A DNA stretch of 64,000 bases from Acinetobacter piscicola (lineage in GTDB: Bacteria; Pseudomonadota; Gammaproteobacteria; Pseudomonadales; Moraxellaceae), in the NCBI RefSeq assembly GCF_015218165.1, contig NZ_CP048659.1:992001-1056000 (forward strand). The letters are read 5' to 3'. The position numbers were made by a program, and so were the translations under genes. Below are positions 8,897 through 18,136 of the stretch, piece by piece (position 1 is the stretch's first letter; each line of letters starts with the position of its first letter). The notes under the pieces are model-generated. The model was not told the origin of the DNA. It worked only from the letters and a program-made list of their open reading frames with translations, and did no database searches.

Positions 8897-9790
8897 ATGG
8901 AATTACGTCATTTACGCTATTTTGTAGCAGTGGCAGAGGAATTAAATTTTACGAAAGCTGCACAAAGGATGTTTACAGTTCAGCCTTCTTTAAGTCAACA
9001 AATCAAAGACTTAGAGCAAGAGGTTGGTGTGCAACTGTTGATTCGTTCCAACCGAAAAGTGGAGCTCACTGAGGAAGGGCGGGCATTTCTAAAAGAAGCA
9101 TTGCTCAGTTTGGAACATGCGGAAAAGGCAATTTTTGATGCACGTCAGATTGCTAAAATTCATAAAGATCAACTGAATATTGGCTTCGTTCCTGTGGCGG
9201 AAATGAAAGTTTTTCCGTATATCATGCCCAATATTCGGGCGCATTTTCCTGATATTAAAATTGATTTTCATAGTTTGACTGATTCTGATCAGTTTAAAGC
9301 ATTGCGTAAAGGGGAAATTGACATTGCTTTCACACGTTATCTTGGAGATGACGAGGAGTTTGAAAGTATGCAGGTTTTTCAAGAACCTTTGACTCTGATT
9401 ATTCCTAAAGATTCACCTTTTGCACAACAAAAGCATGTCGGGATTAAGTCATTTAATCAGCAAGATTTTGTCATTAGTGATGAAGATGCATCGCCACAAC
9501 TGCATAAAATTATTCAGGATTTTTTCAAGCAATCAAAATTGAATGTCAATGTGGTACAGAAGTCGACCAATATTCTACTCAATGTCAATCTGGTGGGGAT
9601 GGGCGTGGGGTGGAGTTTGGTTCCTGCCTATGTGATTCCCTTATTGGGTGATAAGATCGTGGTGAAAAATACGCTTGAGCCGTTGCCGATGATTGGTTTA
9701 TATGCAAGTTATCGTAAAGATCAAAAGAATGAAGCCATTGATTTAATTTTAAAAATTTTAAAAGAGCAATTTTATATGGAGATGTTTTGA
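8897..9790 (+). CDS. LysR-family transcriptional regulator
   Basis: 297 aa. An N-terminal winged helix (about residues 1-60: LRHLRYFVAVAEELNFTKAA, then PSLSQQIKDLE) is followed by a type-2 periplasmic-binding-fold effector domain (about residues 90-295). The overall sequence resembles the BenM/CatM/HcaR group common in Acinetobacter, whose members sense aromatic-acid metabolites. The ribosome binding site AAGG lies 7 bp upstream. It is co-directional with the MFS gene, which is unusual for a LysR regulator since these often diverge from their targets. The target is therefore unclear. Confidence 0.9.
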   Translation: MELRHLRYFVAVAEELNFTKAAQRMFTVQPSLSQQIKDLEQEVGVQLLIRSNRKVELTEEGRAFLKEALLSLEHAEKAIFDARQIAKIHKDQLNIGFVPVAEMKVFPYIMPNIRAHFPDIKIDFHSLTDSDQFKALRKGEIDIAFTRYLGDDEEFESMQVFQEPLTLIIPKDSPFAQQKHVGIKSFNQQDFVISDEDASPQLHKIIQDFFKQSKLNVNVVQKSTNILLNVNLVGMGVGWSLVPAYVIPLLGDKIVVKNTLEPLPMIGLYASYRKDQKNEAIDLILKILKEQFYMEMF

Positions 9791-9877
9791 CGGGTGCCAT
9801 GGTGAGTTTAGTTTTAATGATGGAAATGAGTTCAAACCATGTTCAAAACGGATGTTAAACCTAACTCAGTCAAATGT

Positions 9878-9939
9878 AGCTTGCTTGCAAGCTGTATCAG
9901 TCATTAGGCAGCACTTGGCGATTTAATAGCCGCCAAGTG
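9878..9939. repeat. Two hairpin-forming inverted repeats between convergent genes
   Basis: AGCTTGC/GCAAGCT (9878-9893) and CACTTGGCG/CGCCAAGTG (9912-9920 with 9931-9939). Neither has a T-run, so they may be bidirectional transcript-end structures or part of a short dispersed repeat. Confidence 0.45.
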
Positions 9940-9955
9940 AAACCTGAAAATTTGC

Positions 9956-10792
9956 TTATTGATCTTTTAATTTCTGATAGCTTTCTTCTGACAATGTTTC
10001 GACAGACCAATGCGGTGTTGCATCATTATTCATTAAACTAAATTGATAAAATTTATGTGGATAGTCATTGGAATAGTTTTCGGTATTTGAAAGATAGTCT
10101 GACTGCACAATAAATTTTGTGTTTTCTAGCCATGTTGCAGCAGAGAAGCCAATATTATTTTCACTCTGAAACTGTGGAATGGTTTTAACTGCTTCAAAAA
10201 TGAGTTGAGGATTATGCTGGTCATCAAGCTGGTAAATATTGAGCTCATTGTCAGTATAACCCGCTTCTAAGTCACTATTAATGCTCAGCATGTATTTATA
10301 ATCTGGACTAAATGTGGGTAGACCTGACAGACTGGTTTCACGACCTGTTTTTAAATTGAGCACGCTATAACTTGAGCCTTCATAATATTGAATATGTAGA
10401 AGTAAAGAATCAATCGCCGGATATTCATTGACCACAGTATAAGCACAGACTTCACAGTAGTCAGGATGATCTTCTTTGCCTCGACTTGGCATATATTTTT
10501 TAATTGTGCCATCAAAAAATTGAATACTAATACCATCACCAATTTTTTGGATTAAATCAGGATATTTAGAACGAAGTTGCTCTTGTGCATAAGCATAACA
10601 TTGTAGGGAGTCTTGAGGACATAAAGGTCCTGCCTCATCACTACGCATAAAGCGTGTGCTATCGAAAGTATTTTTTGAAGGTTGTAGTGAAATACTTGCT
10701 TCCGTTTGGTTTGATGAGGCATTTTGTTCGGGTATGGCTTTTGAACAGGCTATGAGTGTGGAAATAAATGCAATTAAAATAATTTTTTTCAT
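9956..10792 (-). CDS. Hypothetical lipoprotein
   Basis: 278 aa from the chosen start at 10792, where a lipoprotein signal MKKIILIAFISTLIAC places the lipidated Cys at residue 16. The ORF extends 18 codons further upstream, but those codons precede the signal peptide. The rest is soluble, rich in acidic and aromatic residues, with several Cys (PLCPQDSLQCYAY; CEVCAYTVV) that may form disulfides in the periplasm. The second half, with repeated short beta segments, could be part of a beta-propeller. I recognise no family. It stands alone and runs convergent to the LysR gene. Confidence 0.7.
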   Translation of the reverse strand: MKKIILIAFISTLIACSKAIPEQNASSNQTEASISLQPSKNTFDSTRFMRSDEAGPLCPQDSLQCYAYAQEQLRSKYPDLIQKIGDGISIQFFDGTIKKYMPSRGKEDHPDYCEVCAYTVVNEYPAIDSLLLHIQYYEGSSYSVLNLKTGRETSLSGLPTFSPDYKYMLSINSDLEAGYTDNELNIYQLDDQHNPQLIFEAVKTIPQFQSENNIGFSAATWLENTKFIVQSDYLSNTENYSNDYPHKFYQFSLMNNDATPHWSVETLSEESYQKLKDQ

Positions 10793-11003
10793 AAGAATAA
10801 AAGGCTTAATTTGAATGATGATATTATGCTTAAATTTAGCATTCAATACAGCTTTTTTATTTACAGAAGTCTGTTGAGGTGAAAAATGAATAACGTCAAT
10901 GTGTAAAACAAAAATGAAATACAGAGGAAGGGATGAATTACATTAAAAGAATCACCATGTTTGAAACATGGTGATTCTTGCACATGATCAAAATATTGCT
11001 GTG

Positions 11004-12611
11004 TTATTTCGCATGGAGTTTGCTAAATAACTGCTGACTGACCGTATTCATGGTTTGCGGAATTGCTAAAGCTGCAACAAAGCGGTCAGGACGTAAAATG
11101 ACGATTGCTTGATCTGTCTTGCCGAACCACGAACGAATCTCAGTACCGATATCACCAATGGTAATCACACCATCATGGATTTTACGTTTTTCATTGCCCA
11201 ACTGAACGGCAGGTAATACTTGGATGAATTTAACCCCTAACGCTTGCCATTTTTTCATATTGGCTTCGTTGATACCCCATTTCGGATCTACACCCCAAGC
11301 AATTACGGCAAAGTCATTGCCAATCACTTCATCAAGTAAAACGGTTTGACCATTTTCAAGTTGAATCTGTGGTTGGATAAACATTTTGCCTACAGGTGAG
11401 TCTTTATGACCATCTACAAGTAAAGCACCGTCATGATACTTAGGCATTGGTTTAAAACGCATTTCCAATAGGTATTGTTTAATTGGTTTAATGTAATTCA
11501 ATGCGTAGGCAATACCATCACGGACAAAGCCCTGCCATTTTTTTGGTGGAGCAAGGACATGACCAGCCATGACAGAAAGATCGATCATGGCTTTGGCATG
11601 GTCTTTACGTTCGACTTGGTAAGAGTCTAATAAATCAGGCGTTGCTTTACCTTGCACAACTAAAGCTATTTTCCAAGCTAAGTTAAAGGCATCACGCATA
11701 CCACTGTTATAGCCTTGACCTTGCCATACAGGCATGATGTGTGCTGCATCACCCGCAAGTAAAATACGGTCTACACGGAATTTATCTGCGATACGTGCAT
11801 TATGGGTATAGACACGCTGACGAATCACTTCGATCCCATCGGTCGTAGGTAATACTTTAGACAATAATTTGGCAATATTTTCAGGTTTACTGAGTTCTTC
11901 TTGAGTTTCACCCGGCATCACCATGAATTCAAAACGGCGGATACCATGAGGTAATGCTGCAGACACATAAGGACGTACAGGGTCACAACACAAATAGATG
12001 TGTGGTGTTGCCAATGGGTCATTTTCAATGTCGATGACAATCCATTGATTTGGTGCTGTTTTACCATCAAAACCAATATTTAGAGTACGACGTACAATTG
12101 AGTTACCGCCATCACATGCAATCAAGTATTGCGCATGAATAACTTCTTTGTCGCCATCTTTGTTTTGGATGTTTAAGGTTACACCGTTGGCATCTTGGCT
12201 AAACTCATTCAACTGACAAGAAAATAGAACTTGTGTTCCTTCGTATTGTTTTAAACCTTGTAGTAATACGCTGTCGACTTGTGGTTGAATAAATGCATTA
12301 CGACGAGAGAAACCAAACTCACGGGTCAATGGTTGAATATCCGCAAAACAGCGACCTTTCGGTGTAAGAAAGCGCATCGCATGGTTCGGTGTAGTATGAG
12401 GTAATACTTGATCTACCAAACCCAGTGATTGAATGGTACGCAAAGATTCATCATCGATCCCAATGGCACGAGGGTAATCAATCAGACTGTCGAGCTGTTC
12501 AACCACAGTGACTTTTACGCCCTGTTTACTTAAGTAGTTAGCAATGGTTAAACCCACAGGACCTGCACCTAAAATAGCCACTTCAGTGCTGTAGTCAATC
12601 TTTGAACGCAT
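11004..12611 (-). CDS. FAD-dependent aromatic hydroxylase, MhpA-like
   Basis: 535 aa. The Rossmann motif [13 protein letters not shown] binds FAD near the N-terminus, the central DG motif [11 protein letters not shown] follows, and the second FAD motif [20 protein letters not shown] binds the ribityl chain. This makes it a class A flavoprotein monooxygenase, closest in layout to 3-(3-hydroxyphenyl)propionate hydroxylase MhpA, with a C-terminal thioredoxin-like domain. It would use NAD(P)H and O2 to hydroxylate a phenolic acid. The frame opens at a TTG (12629), but ATG 12611 has GGA about 10 bp upstream. No ring-cleavage or mhp genes accompany it. Confidence 0.87.
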   Translation of the reverse strand: MRSKIDYSTEVAILGAGPVGLTIANYLSKQGVKVTVVEQLDSLIDYPRAIGIDDESLRTIQSLGLVDQVLPHTTPNHAMRFLTPKGRCFADIQPLTREFGFSRRNAFIQPQVDSVLLQGLKQYEGTQVLFSCQLNEFSQDANGVTLNIQNKDGDKEVIHAQYLIACDGGNSIVRRTLNIGFDGKTAPNQWIVIDIENDPLATPHIYLCCDPVRPYVSAALPHGIRRFEFMVMPGETQEELSKPENIAKLLSKVLPTTDGIEVIRQRVYTHNARIADKFRVDRILLAGDAAHIMPVWQGQGYNSGMRDAFNLAWKIALVVQGKATPDLLDSYQVERKDHAKAMIDLSVMAGHVLAPPKKWQGFVRDGIAYALNYIKPIKQYLLEMRFKPMPKYHDGALLVDGHKDSPVGKMFIQPQIQLENGQTVLLDEVIGNDFAVIAWGVDPKWGINEANMKKWQALGVKFIQVLPAVQLGNEKRKIHDGVITIGDIGTEIRSWFGKTDQAIVILRPDRFVAALAIPQTMNTVSQQLFSKLHAK

Positions 12612-12914
12612 AGCGATGGTTCCATTCAAATCACAATATGGGGCTATTAATGACTGAAATATAGATATAAGCCTAGCTATGCCATAGTGGAAAGCTAGTC
12701 GAATAAAGTGCAGTAGATAATCTTTATTTTTATTTAAGTGTATGAAAATAATAAATAAAATTATAAATTTGGTATAGGTGTATTAAATCTAATGATTATA
12801 AATATCTATGATGAAGCATGTGGATCATTTTAAATCATAAGCATTGATCAAGGTACATCGATTAAAATATTGGCAGAAAATGATGAGTGAGAACAATACT
12901 AAAATACTTAAGTA
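12612..12914. other. Intergenic region upstream of the hydroxylase gene
   Basis: AT-rich leader shared by the leftward hydroxylase gene and the following terminator. A short ORF starting with TTG at 12844 runs through the terminator hairpin and is not credible. I found no strong promoter match. Confidence 0.4.
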
Positions 12915-12950
12915 CAAAAAAACCAGATCGCAGCTTGATCTGGTTTTTTT
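12915..12950. terminator. Bidirectional hairpin terminator
   Basis: The stem AAAACCAGATC pairs with GATCTGGTTTT around a 7-base loop, with an A-run before and T-run after, so it can act on both strands. On the minus strand it ends the small secreted-protein gene at 13003-13233. Confidence 0.85.
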
Positions 12951-13002
12951 AAAGCTAAGCGGACTTAACTTAAATTGTTATCTTGAGGGAGATCAACACA
13001 TT

Positions 13003-13233
13003 TTATTGGTTTGCTTGTGGAGCAGCAGGTACTGAACCTTCAACAGCACTTTCAGTTGCTGGCTGTTCAGATGATGGTTGTGCAGCAGCAGACGCATCTT
13101 CAGTTGTTGCACCTTCTTGTGTTGATACAATGACTTTTTCAGCTTCATCAGCCGCTTTTTCGGTAGCAGCAAAAGAAGCAGTTGCAGCAGTGAGAGCAAA
13201 AGTTGTTGCAAGTAGTGTTTTAACGAGTTTCAT
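13003..13233 (-). CDS. Small secreted Ala/Ser/Glu-rich protein
   Basis: 76 aa with a clear signal peptide (MKLVKTLLATTFALTAATASFA). The mature part is about 54 residues, acidic, rich in Ala, Ser, Thr, Gln and Pro, and probably disordered. AAGGA lies 8 bases before ATG 13233, which decides this start over the ATG three codons upstream, whose spacing is too short. A terminator follows at 12950-12915. It was probably translated as an abundant periplasmic or surface protein; function unknown. ORFs in other frames over this stretch are byproducts of its repetitive composition. Confidence 0.75.
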   Translation of the reverse strand: MKLVKTLLATTFALTAATASFAATEKAADEAEKVIVSTQEGATTEDASAAAQPSSEQPATESAVEGSVPAAPQANQ

Positions 13234-13783
13234 TTTCGGCATCCTTATTCATTTAAAAATAACTCCCAAGATTTTTACATTGTCGAGTAGATTGAGTAAG
13301 TGACAACAATCATTGGGAACGAAAATTATGCTAAGTGCTGAATGAAATTTAGGCAACCTTCTAAACAAAGGAAAACAGTTTGGGTTACGAAGCAGACATA
13401 AATCGCTAACTTTTGTGTACTTCATGTGAAAAATAATGCATTTTTTGCCCTTAAAATGTATGTAAATATGACAAGTTGCTTAAAATATCGTCTAAAAAAT
13501 TACTTAGCTTTAACAAAATGTCCCTGATTTCTGCCATATTCAATAGGTTTTAGGAAAACTAATAACACAAAATAAGCTGTTGATATGTATTTAAAAGATA
13601 TAAAAATAAAGCATTTAGCGCATGATATATAAGATTCAAACAATTATTTTATGATAAAAAATATTGACTTAGCACGAAGAGATGGTTTTTAAAATATTCA
13701 GCGATGAATCTATACACGATACACTCTACACTAAGCTTGAAAATGAAATTTTATGCATGATTGAGTATGCTTCTGTGAAAATT
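13234..13783. other. Intergenic region between divergent genes
   Basis: About 550 AT-rich bases upstream of both the small secreted protein (leftward) and the COG0523 GTPase (rightward). The GTPase frame is open back to 13682, but the extra 34 codons do not match the family and have no spaced ribosome binding site. No other gene is evident. Confidence 0.4.
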
Positions 13784-14788
13784 ATGACGACTGTCACAGT
13801 CAAAACCCACATTATTTCTGGTTTTTTGGGTGCAGGAAAAACCACTTTGTTACAGGCATTATTGGCACAAAAGCCTGAACATGAAACATGGGCAATTCTG
13901 ATGAATGAATTTGGGGAAATTGGGATTGATCAACAATTATTACCCAATGCACAAGGCTATGAAGTCAAAGAACTCCTTGGTGGCTGTTTGTGTTGTACGA
14001 GTCAATTACCCATGCAAATTGCATTATCACGGTTGATTCAAGAAAAAAAGCCTGACCGTTTATTTATTGAACCTACAGGCTTGGGGCATCCTGCGCAGCT
14101 TATTGAACAGTTGACTGAACCCCATTGGCAGTCACAAGTGAATATGCGGGCTTTGCTTACCGTGATTGATGGCTCACGTTTACACGATACCGATTGGATT
14201 TCACAGGATTTGTATCAAGATCAGCTCAAAGCAGCGCAAATTGTGTTGGTGTCCCATACAAACAGTATGTCTGAGGTTGATCAGCGTGTATTGAGCGATC
14301 TAAAAGATGAATATTTGACTGGCATCCAAACGTGGATCATGGCAGAGCAGGGCAATATTCAAATTGAACAAATAGATATACCCCACCGAGGCATTCAACG
14401 TAAAATTATGCCATTGATTCATATACAAAAAAATTTTTCAGTTGATGAAACTTTGCCTGAAATCAAACAATTTCCATATCACTATGTTGAATCTTCCAAT
14501 GGCTATACTGTTGCAGGCTGGAAATTTTCCAAACGTTGGCAGTTCGATTTTTATGATCTATTAGATGTACTGTGTGAGCAAGAAAATTGGTTACGGATTA
14601 AGGGTATTTTTAATACCAATCAAGGTTGGATGACCTTTAACTTTAATCCTGAGCAACTCAACTATAAGTCAGGTGCAGAAAATATTGATAATCGAATAGA
14701 AGTCATTACGCAACATGATCGGGATTGGGCAAGTTTGGAAAGTGCGATTTTGCACTGTCGCATAGATTCAGCCGAAAAAACGCAGTAA
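13784..14788 (+). CDS. COG0523 (CobW/YjiA-like) metal-related GTPase
   Basis: 334 aa. The Walker A motif GFLGAGKTT is at the N-terminus, the family hallmark GGCLCC (CxCC metal-binding motif) at about residues 65-70, then EPTGLGHP. The C-terminal CobW_C-like domain contains GWKFSKRWQFD. COG0523 proteins are GTP-dependent metallochaperones for Zn, Co or Ni. The usual NKxD guanine-specificity motif is not obvious: the expected place reads VSHTNSM. The start is uncertain; I use ATG 13784, which gives the family-typical N-terminus TVKTHIISGFLGAGK. It is followed by yaeQ and an FKBP gene on the same strand. Confidence 0.83.
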   Translation: MTTVTVKTHIISGFLGAGKTTLLQALLAQKPEHETWAILMNEFGEIGIDQQLLPNAQGYEVKELLGGCLCCTSQLPMQIALSRLIQEKKPDRLFIEPTGLGHPAQLIEQLTEPHWQSQVNMRALLTVIDGSRLHDTDWISQDLYQDQLKAAQIVLVSHTNSMSEVDQRVLSDLKDEYLTGIQTWIMAEQGNIQIEQIDIPHRGIQRKIMPLIHIQKNFSVDETLPEIKQFPYHYVESSNGYTVAGWKFSKRWQFDFYDLLDVLCEQENWLRIKGIFNTNQGWMTFNFNPEQLNYKSGAENIDNRIEVITQHDRDWASLESAILHCRIDSAEKTQ

Positions 14789-14848
14789 AGGTTATTAAAA
14801 TCTTATAGACTAGCGCCATAGTTGAAAACTTGAATTTTTGGATTTTTC

Positions 14849-15379
14849 ATGGCGTTAAAAGCAACGATTTATAAGGCAGATTTGAATATTGCCAATATGG
14901 ATGTACATCAATATGGTGATTATCAACTGACCATGGCTTTGCATCCTTCAGAAACCATTGAACGTCTCATGGTGCGTGTGTTGGCATATGCGCGTTTTGC
15001 CGATGAAGGTTTAGAATTTACCAAAGATTTATTTGAAACGGATGAACCGGCACTGTGGGAAAAAGACCTGACAGGGCAGTTGGTACAATGGATCGAAGTG
15101 GGCTTGCCTGATGAAGATAAAGTCAAAAAAGCGGCTGCACGTTGTAAAAATGTGGCTGTAGTGGCGTATGGTTCAGCTGTTGCCGAATGGTACAAACGCA
15201 GTTCAAAATTAAAAACATTGTCTAATGTACATGTTTGGCAGTTGTCTGAAGCAACCACTGAGGCAATTCAACACCTTTGCCAACGTACCATGCAATTACA
15301 GCTCAATGTAATGGATGGTGAATGGACCTTAATTGGTGACACTGCCCAAGCTGTGATTGAGTGGACACAGTTGCAGTAA
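14849..15379 (+). CDS. yaeQ: YaeQ family protein
   Basis: 176 aa, matching YaeQ throughout (MALKATIYKADLNIANMD, then HPSETIERLMVRVLAYA). YaeQ has a PD-(D/E)XK nuclease-like fold, and conserved DEPALWEKD and acidic residues agree with this, although its substrate and role remain uncertain; early work linked it to RfaH suppression. It lies 60 bp after the COG0523 gene and 60 bp before the FKBP gene, all in the same direction, so co-transcription is likely. Confidence 0.9.
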   Translation: MALKATIYKADLNIANMDVHQYGDYQLTMALHPSETIERLMVRVLAYARFADEGLEFTKDLFETDEPALWEKDLTGQLVQWIEVGLPDEDKVKKAAARCKNVAVVAYGSAVAEWYKRSSKLKTLSNVHVWQLSEATTEAIQHLCQRTMQLQLNVMDGEWTLIGDTAQAVIEWTQLQ

Positions 15380-15439
15380 TCTTCGTTATATCAAACGAAT
15401 ATAGAGATTGAATCAAACATTTAAATGCGGAGCAAAGTA

Positions 15440-15778
15440 ATGACAGCTGAGTTAGAGATTATCGATTTAGTGGTGGGTGAAGGTAAAGAAGCGGTAAAAG
15501 GTGCTTTAATTACCACACATTATACGGGCTGGTTAGAAGATGGAACCAAGTTTGACTCTTCACTTGATCGTGGTAACTATTTTGAAACTGTGATCGGTAC
15601 GGGGCGTGTGATCAAGGGGTGGGATCAAGGAATCATGGGAATGAAAGTGGGCGGTAAGCGTAAATTGATCGTGCCGTCACATTTGGCATATGGCGAACGT
15701 AAAATGGGTAATATCATTCCTGCAAACTCAAACTTGATTTTTGAAATTGAATTATATGATGTCAAAACACGTGACTAA
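15440..15778 (+). CDS. FKBP-type peptidyl-prolyl cis-trans isomerase
   Basis: 112 aa, one FKBP domain: HYTGWLEDGTKFDSS, VIKGWDQGIMGMKVGGKRKL and the C-terminal ANSNLIFEIELYDV. The aromatic and acidic pocket residues (Tyr, Phe, Asp, Trp) are in place, so it should isomerise Xaa-Pro bonds. No signal peptide, therefore cytoplasmic. ATG 15440 is preferred over the in-frame ATG at 15425 because GGAG lies 8 bp before it and the result equals the family length. A terminator follows. Confidence 0.93.
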   Translation: MTAELEIIDLVVGEGKEAVKGALITTHYTGWLEDGTKFDSSLDRGNYFETVIGTGRVIKGWDQGIMGMKVGGKRKLIVPSHLAYGERKMGNIIPANSNLIFEIELYDVKTRD

Positions 15779-15803
15779 GCGTGTGATTGGTATTGCAGTT
15801 CAT

Positions 15804-15836
15804 AAAAACTCTAAGCATCGCTTGGAGTTTTTTTAT
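15804..15836 (+). terminator. Rho-independent terminator after the FKBP gene
   Basis: The stem AAAACTCTAAG pairs with CTTGGAGTTTT (one G-T pair) around CATCG and is followed by T residues. Confidence 0.85.
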
Positions 15837-16137
15837 TAGGTGCGAAGAAAATTGAGCATGTTGAAAACAAGTAAGCAAATCGTAAAAATTGTGAGCTTTA
15901 TAGTGGTTAAGTGTAGGACATAATCTGCAAATAAAACAAAACTTTCATTTTAATATTCATTTCAGAATTATATTTTATAAAATATCCCATGAAGAATGTT
16001 TGCTTGACCTCTGCTTCAATCGCTTAAATGTTGTTGCTATACGAATAAAGTAGAAAAGTAATGATATCTCAAGGTTTTAAATGTTGAATATAATTATTTT
16101 CAAGTAAATATCTATAAAATCAATGAGCTGGAAATTT
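15837..16137. other. Intergenic region upstream of pgaB, no pgaA remnant
   Basis: About 300 AT-rich bases between the FKBP terminator and pgaB. In the usual pgaABCD order the outer-membrane porin gene pgaA would lie here. I see no ORF or fragment resembling it. The region must carry the pgaBCD promoter. Confidence 0.5.
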
Positions 16138-18126
16138 ATGTTGAATCGTTTTTCTAAACCCATCGTTGCATGTTTGACCCTGTTGGCTGCTTCTATGAGT
16201 GCCGTTACCCATGCGGGCATGCATACACCTGATCGAAATTTACTGACGATCATTGGTTATCATGAAATTACCGATCATGAACGTGCATTGATTCCACAAT
16301 ATGCGATTAAATCTACACAATTTGCCGAGCAGATTCAGTCATTAAAGAAAGATGGCTTCCACTTTATCAGCGTAGACCAGTTGATTAAAGCCAATCAAGG
16401 TTCATATAAATTACCGAAAAAGCCGTTATTACTGACCGTCGATGATGGTTACCAAAGCTTTTATAAATATGCTTATCCAATTGTGAAAGAAAAACGGGTT
16501 CCTGTGGTATTGTCTGTTGTAGGCTCGTGGATTGAGACGCAAGGTCAGCAAGTCAGTTTTGGTGATCAAAAAATTCCACGCAGTGATATTTTGACGTGGG
16601 CTGAGTTAAAAGAAATGCAAGACAGTGGTTATGTTGAGATTGGTAACCACAGTTATGATTTGCACCGTGGCATATTGGGCAATCCTCAAGGAAATTCTGA
16701 ACCTGCTGCAACGACACGGTTGTATTCTCCAGAAAGCAAAAGTTATGAGTCTGATCAAGCTTATGCAACACGAATTTATACCGATCTAAAGAAAAACAAT
16801 GAAGTTTTACAAAAACATGGTATTCGTAGTCCTCGGGTGATGGTGTGGCCTTATGGACAGTACAACATGAAAACAGTCGAAATTGCGAAGCAATTGGGTA
16901 TGCCAATCACCATTACGTTGGATGATGGGGGGAATAATGTGAAGCAGTCCCTCAGCCATTTGAATCGGATTTTGGTCGAAAGTGATACCACTCGTGCAGA
17001 TTTATTAGCAGATATTAAAACCCGTGAAATGGGTTTAAATGATAATAATCGCGCACAAAAAATTATGCATGTCGATTTAGACTATTTGTACGATCCTGAT
17101 CCAGCACAAGAAGAAAAAAATATCGGACTCTTGCTTGATCGTATTCAAGCCATGAAAGTCAACACAGTGTACTTACAAGCTTTTTCTGATCCAGATGCAG
17201 ATGGTTCAGCAGATATGGTATATTTCCCGAATCGCTATTTACCGATGCGTGCAGATTTGTTTAATCGGGTCGCATGGCAAATTCAGTCCCGTACTCAAGT
17301 GAACCGTTTATATGCATGGATGCCGCTTTTGGCGTGGCAATTACCTGAAAATAATCCGGTATCTAAGCATTTGGTGGTGACGCAACAAGCGAAAACATCT
17401 GATCATTTAAATATGGGCTACCATCGTTTGTCGCCATATTCACCTCAAGCGCGTGAAGTGATTCGTGGAATTTATGAAGATTTGGCGAAGTCGTCCAATT
17501 TTAACGGTATCTTGTTCCATGACGATACCACACTGTCAGATTATGAAGACAGCAGTGATTATGCGCTGAGTGCATATAAGGCTGCGGGGATTTCAACTGA
17601 CCTAGAGGCTATACGTCAAGATGAAGCACAATTGCAAAAATGGACAGCATTTAAGACCAAAACGATTGATGATTTTGCTATGCAGTTGGCAGATGAAATC
17701 CGTTATTACCATCCTTATTTAGTGACAGCACGTAATCTTTATGCTCAAGTGGCTTTAAATGCATACTCAGAAAATTGGTATGCGCAGTCTTTAGAACAGT
17801 CACTTAAACGTTATGATTTTACCGCCATTATGGCAATGCCTTATATGGAGCAGGCTGAAGATAAAGAGAAATTTTTTAACGACCTTGTCAAACGGGTGAA
17901 GTCTTATCCACAGGGTTTGAAGAAAACTGTCTTTGAGTTACAAGCGACGAATTGGAGAAATAATCAGCCAGTTCCAGCACAAGAGATGGCAGATACGATA
18001 AAATCGTTATATCAGCAGGGTGCAATGCACATTGCCTATTATCCTGATGATCCTTTCAAAAATCATCCAGACCCAAAAATTATGCGAGATACCTTTGGTT
18101 TAAAAACCAATCGTCTTGTTCCTTGA
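16138..18126 (+). CDS. pgaB: Poly-beta-1,6-N-acetylglucosamine N-deacetylase PgaB
   Basis: 662 aa with an N-terminal secretion signal. The polysaccharide deacetylase (CE4) domain of about residues 35-300 shows the metal-binding TVDDGYQSFYKYAYPIV (Asp-Asp), the His pair in IGNHSYDLHRG and VWPYGQYN. The C-terminal half is the PgaB glycoside-hydrolase-like domain (HVDLDYLYDPDPAQ, YLQAFSDPDADG). It removes some acetyl groups from PNAG in the periplasm, which is needed for export and biofilm. ATG 16138 has GGA 6 bp upstream; an ATG five codons earlier has no such site. pgaC follows 10 bp downstream. Confidence 0.93.
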   Translation: MLNRFSKPIVACLTLLAASMSAVTHAGMHTPDRNLLTIIGYHEITDHERALIPQYAIKSTQFAEQIQSLKKDGFHFISVDQLIKANQGSYKLPKKPLLLTVDDGYQSFYKYAYPIVKEKRVPVVLSVVGSWIETQGQQVSFGDQKIPRSDILTWAELKEMQDSGYVEIGNHSYDLHRGILGNPQGNSEPAATTRLYSPESKSYESDQAYATRIYTDLKKNNEVLQKHGIRSPRVMVWPYGQYNMKTVEIAKQLGMPITITLDDGGNNVKQSLSHLNRILVESDTTRADLLADIKTREMGLNDNNRAQKIMHVDLDYLYDPDPAQEEKNIGLLLDRIQAMKVNTVYLQAFSDPDADGSADMVYFPNRYLPMRADLFNRVAWQIQSRTQVNRLYAWMPLLAWQLPENNPVSKHLVVTQQAKTSDHLNMGYHRLSPYSPQAREVIRGIYEDLAKSSNFNGILFHDDTTLSDYEDSSDYALSAYKAAGISTDLEAIRQDEAQLQKWTAFKTKTIDDFAMQLADEIRYYHPYLVTARNLYAQVALNAYSENWYAQSLEQSLKRYDFTAIMAMPYMEQAEDKEKFFNDLVKRVKSYPQGLKKTVFELQATNWRNNQPVPAQEMADTIKSLYQQGAMHIAYYPDDPFKNHPDPKIMRDTFGLKTNRLVP

Positions 18127-18136
18127 TAGTATTTAT

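Noticed and set aside
9878..9939. Hairpins considered as CRISPR or attachment sites
   Set aside because: Only two unrelated inverted repeats with no spacer array, integrase or tRNA nearby.
12844..13035. 63-codon ORF before the small secreted protein
   Set aside because: It starts with TTG without a binding site and runs through a terminator hairpin.
12983..13303. 106-codon plus-strand ORF over the small secreted-protein gene
   Set aside because: It is antisense to a gene with a clear signal peptide, ribosome binding site and terminator, and its Ala/Ser/Val-rich product follows from the codon bias of that gene.
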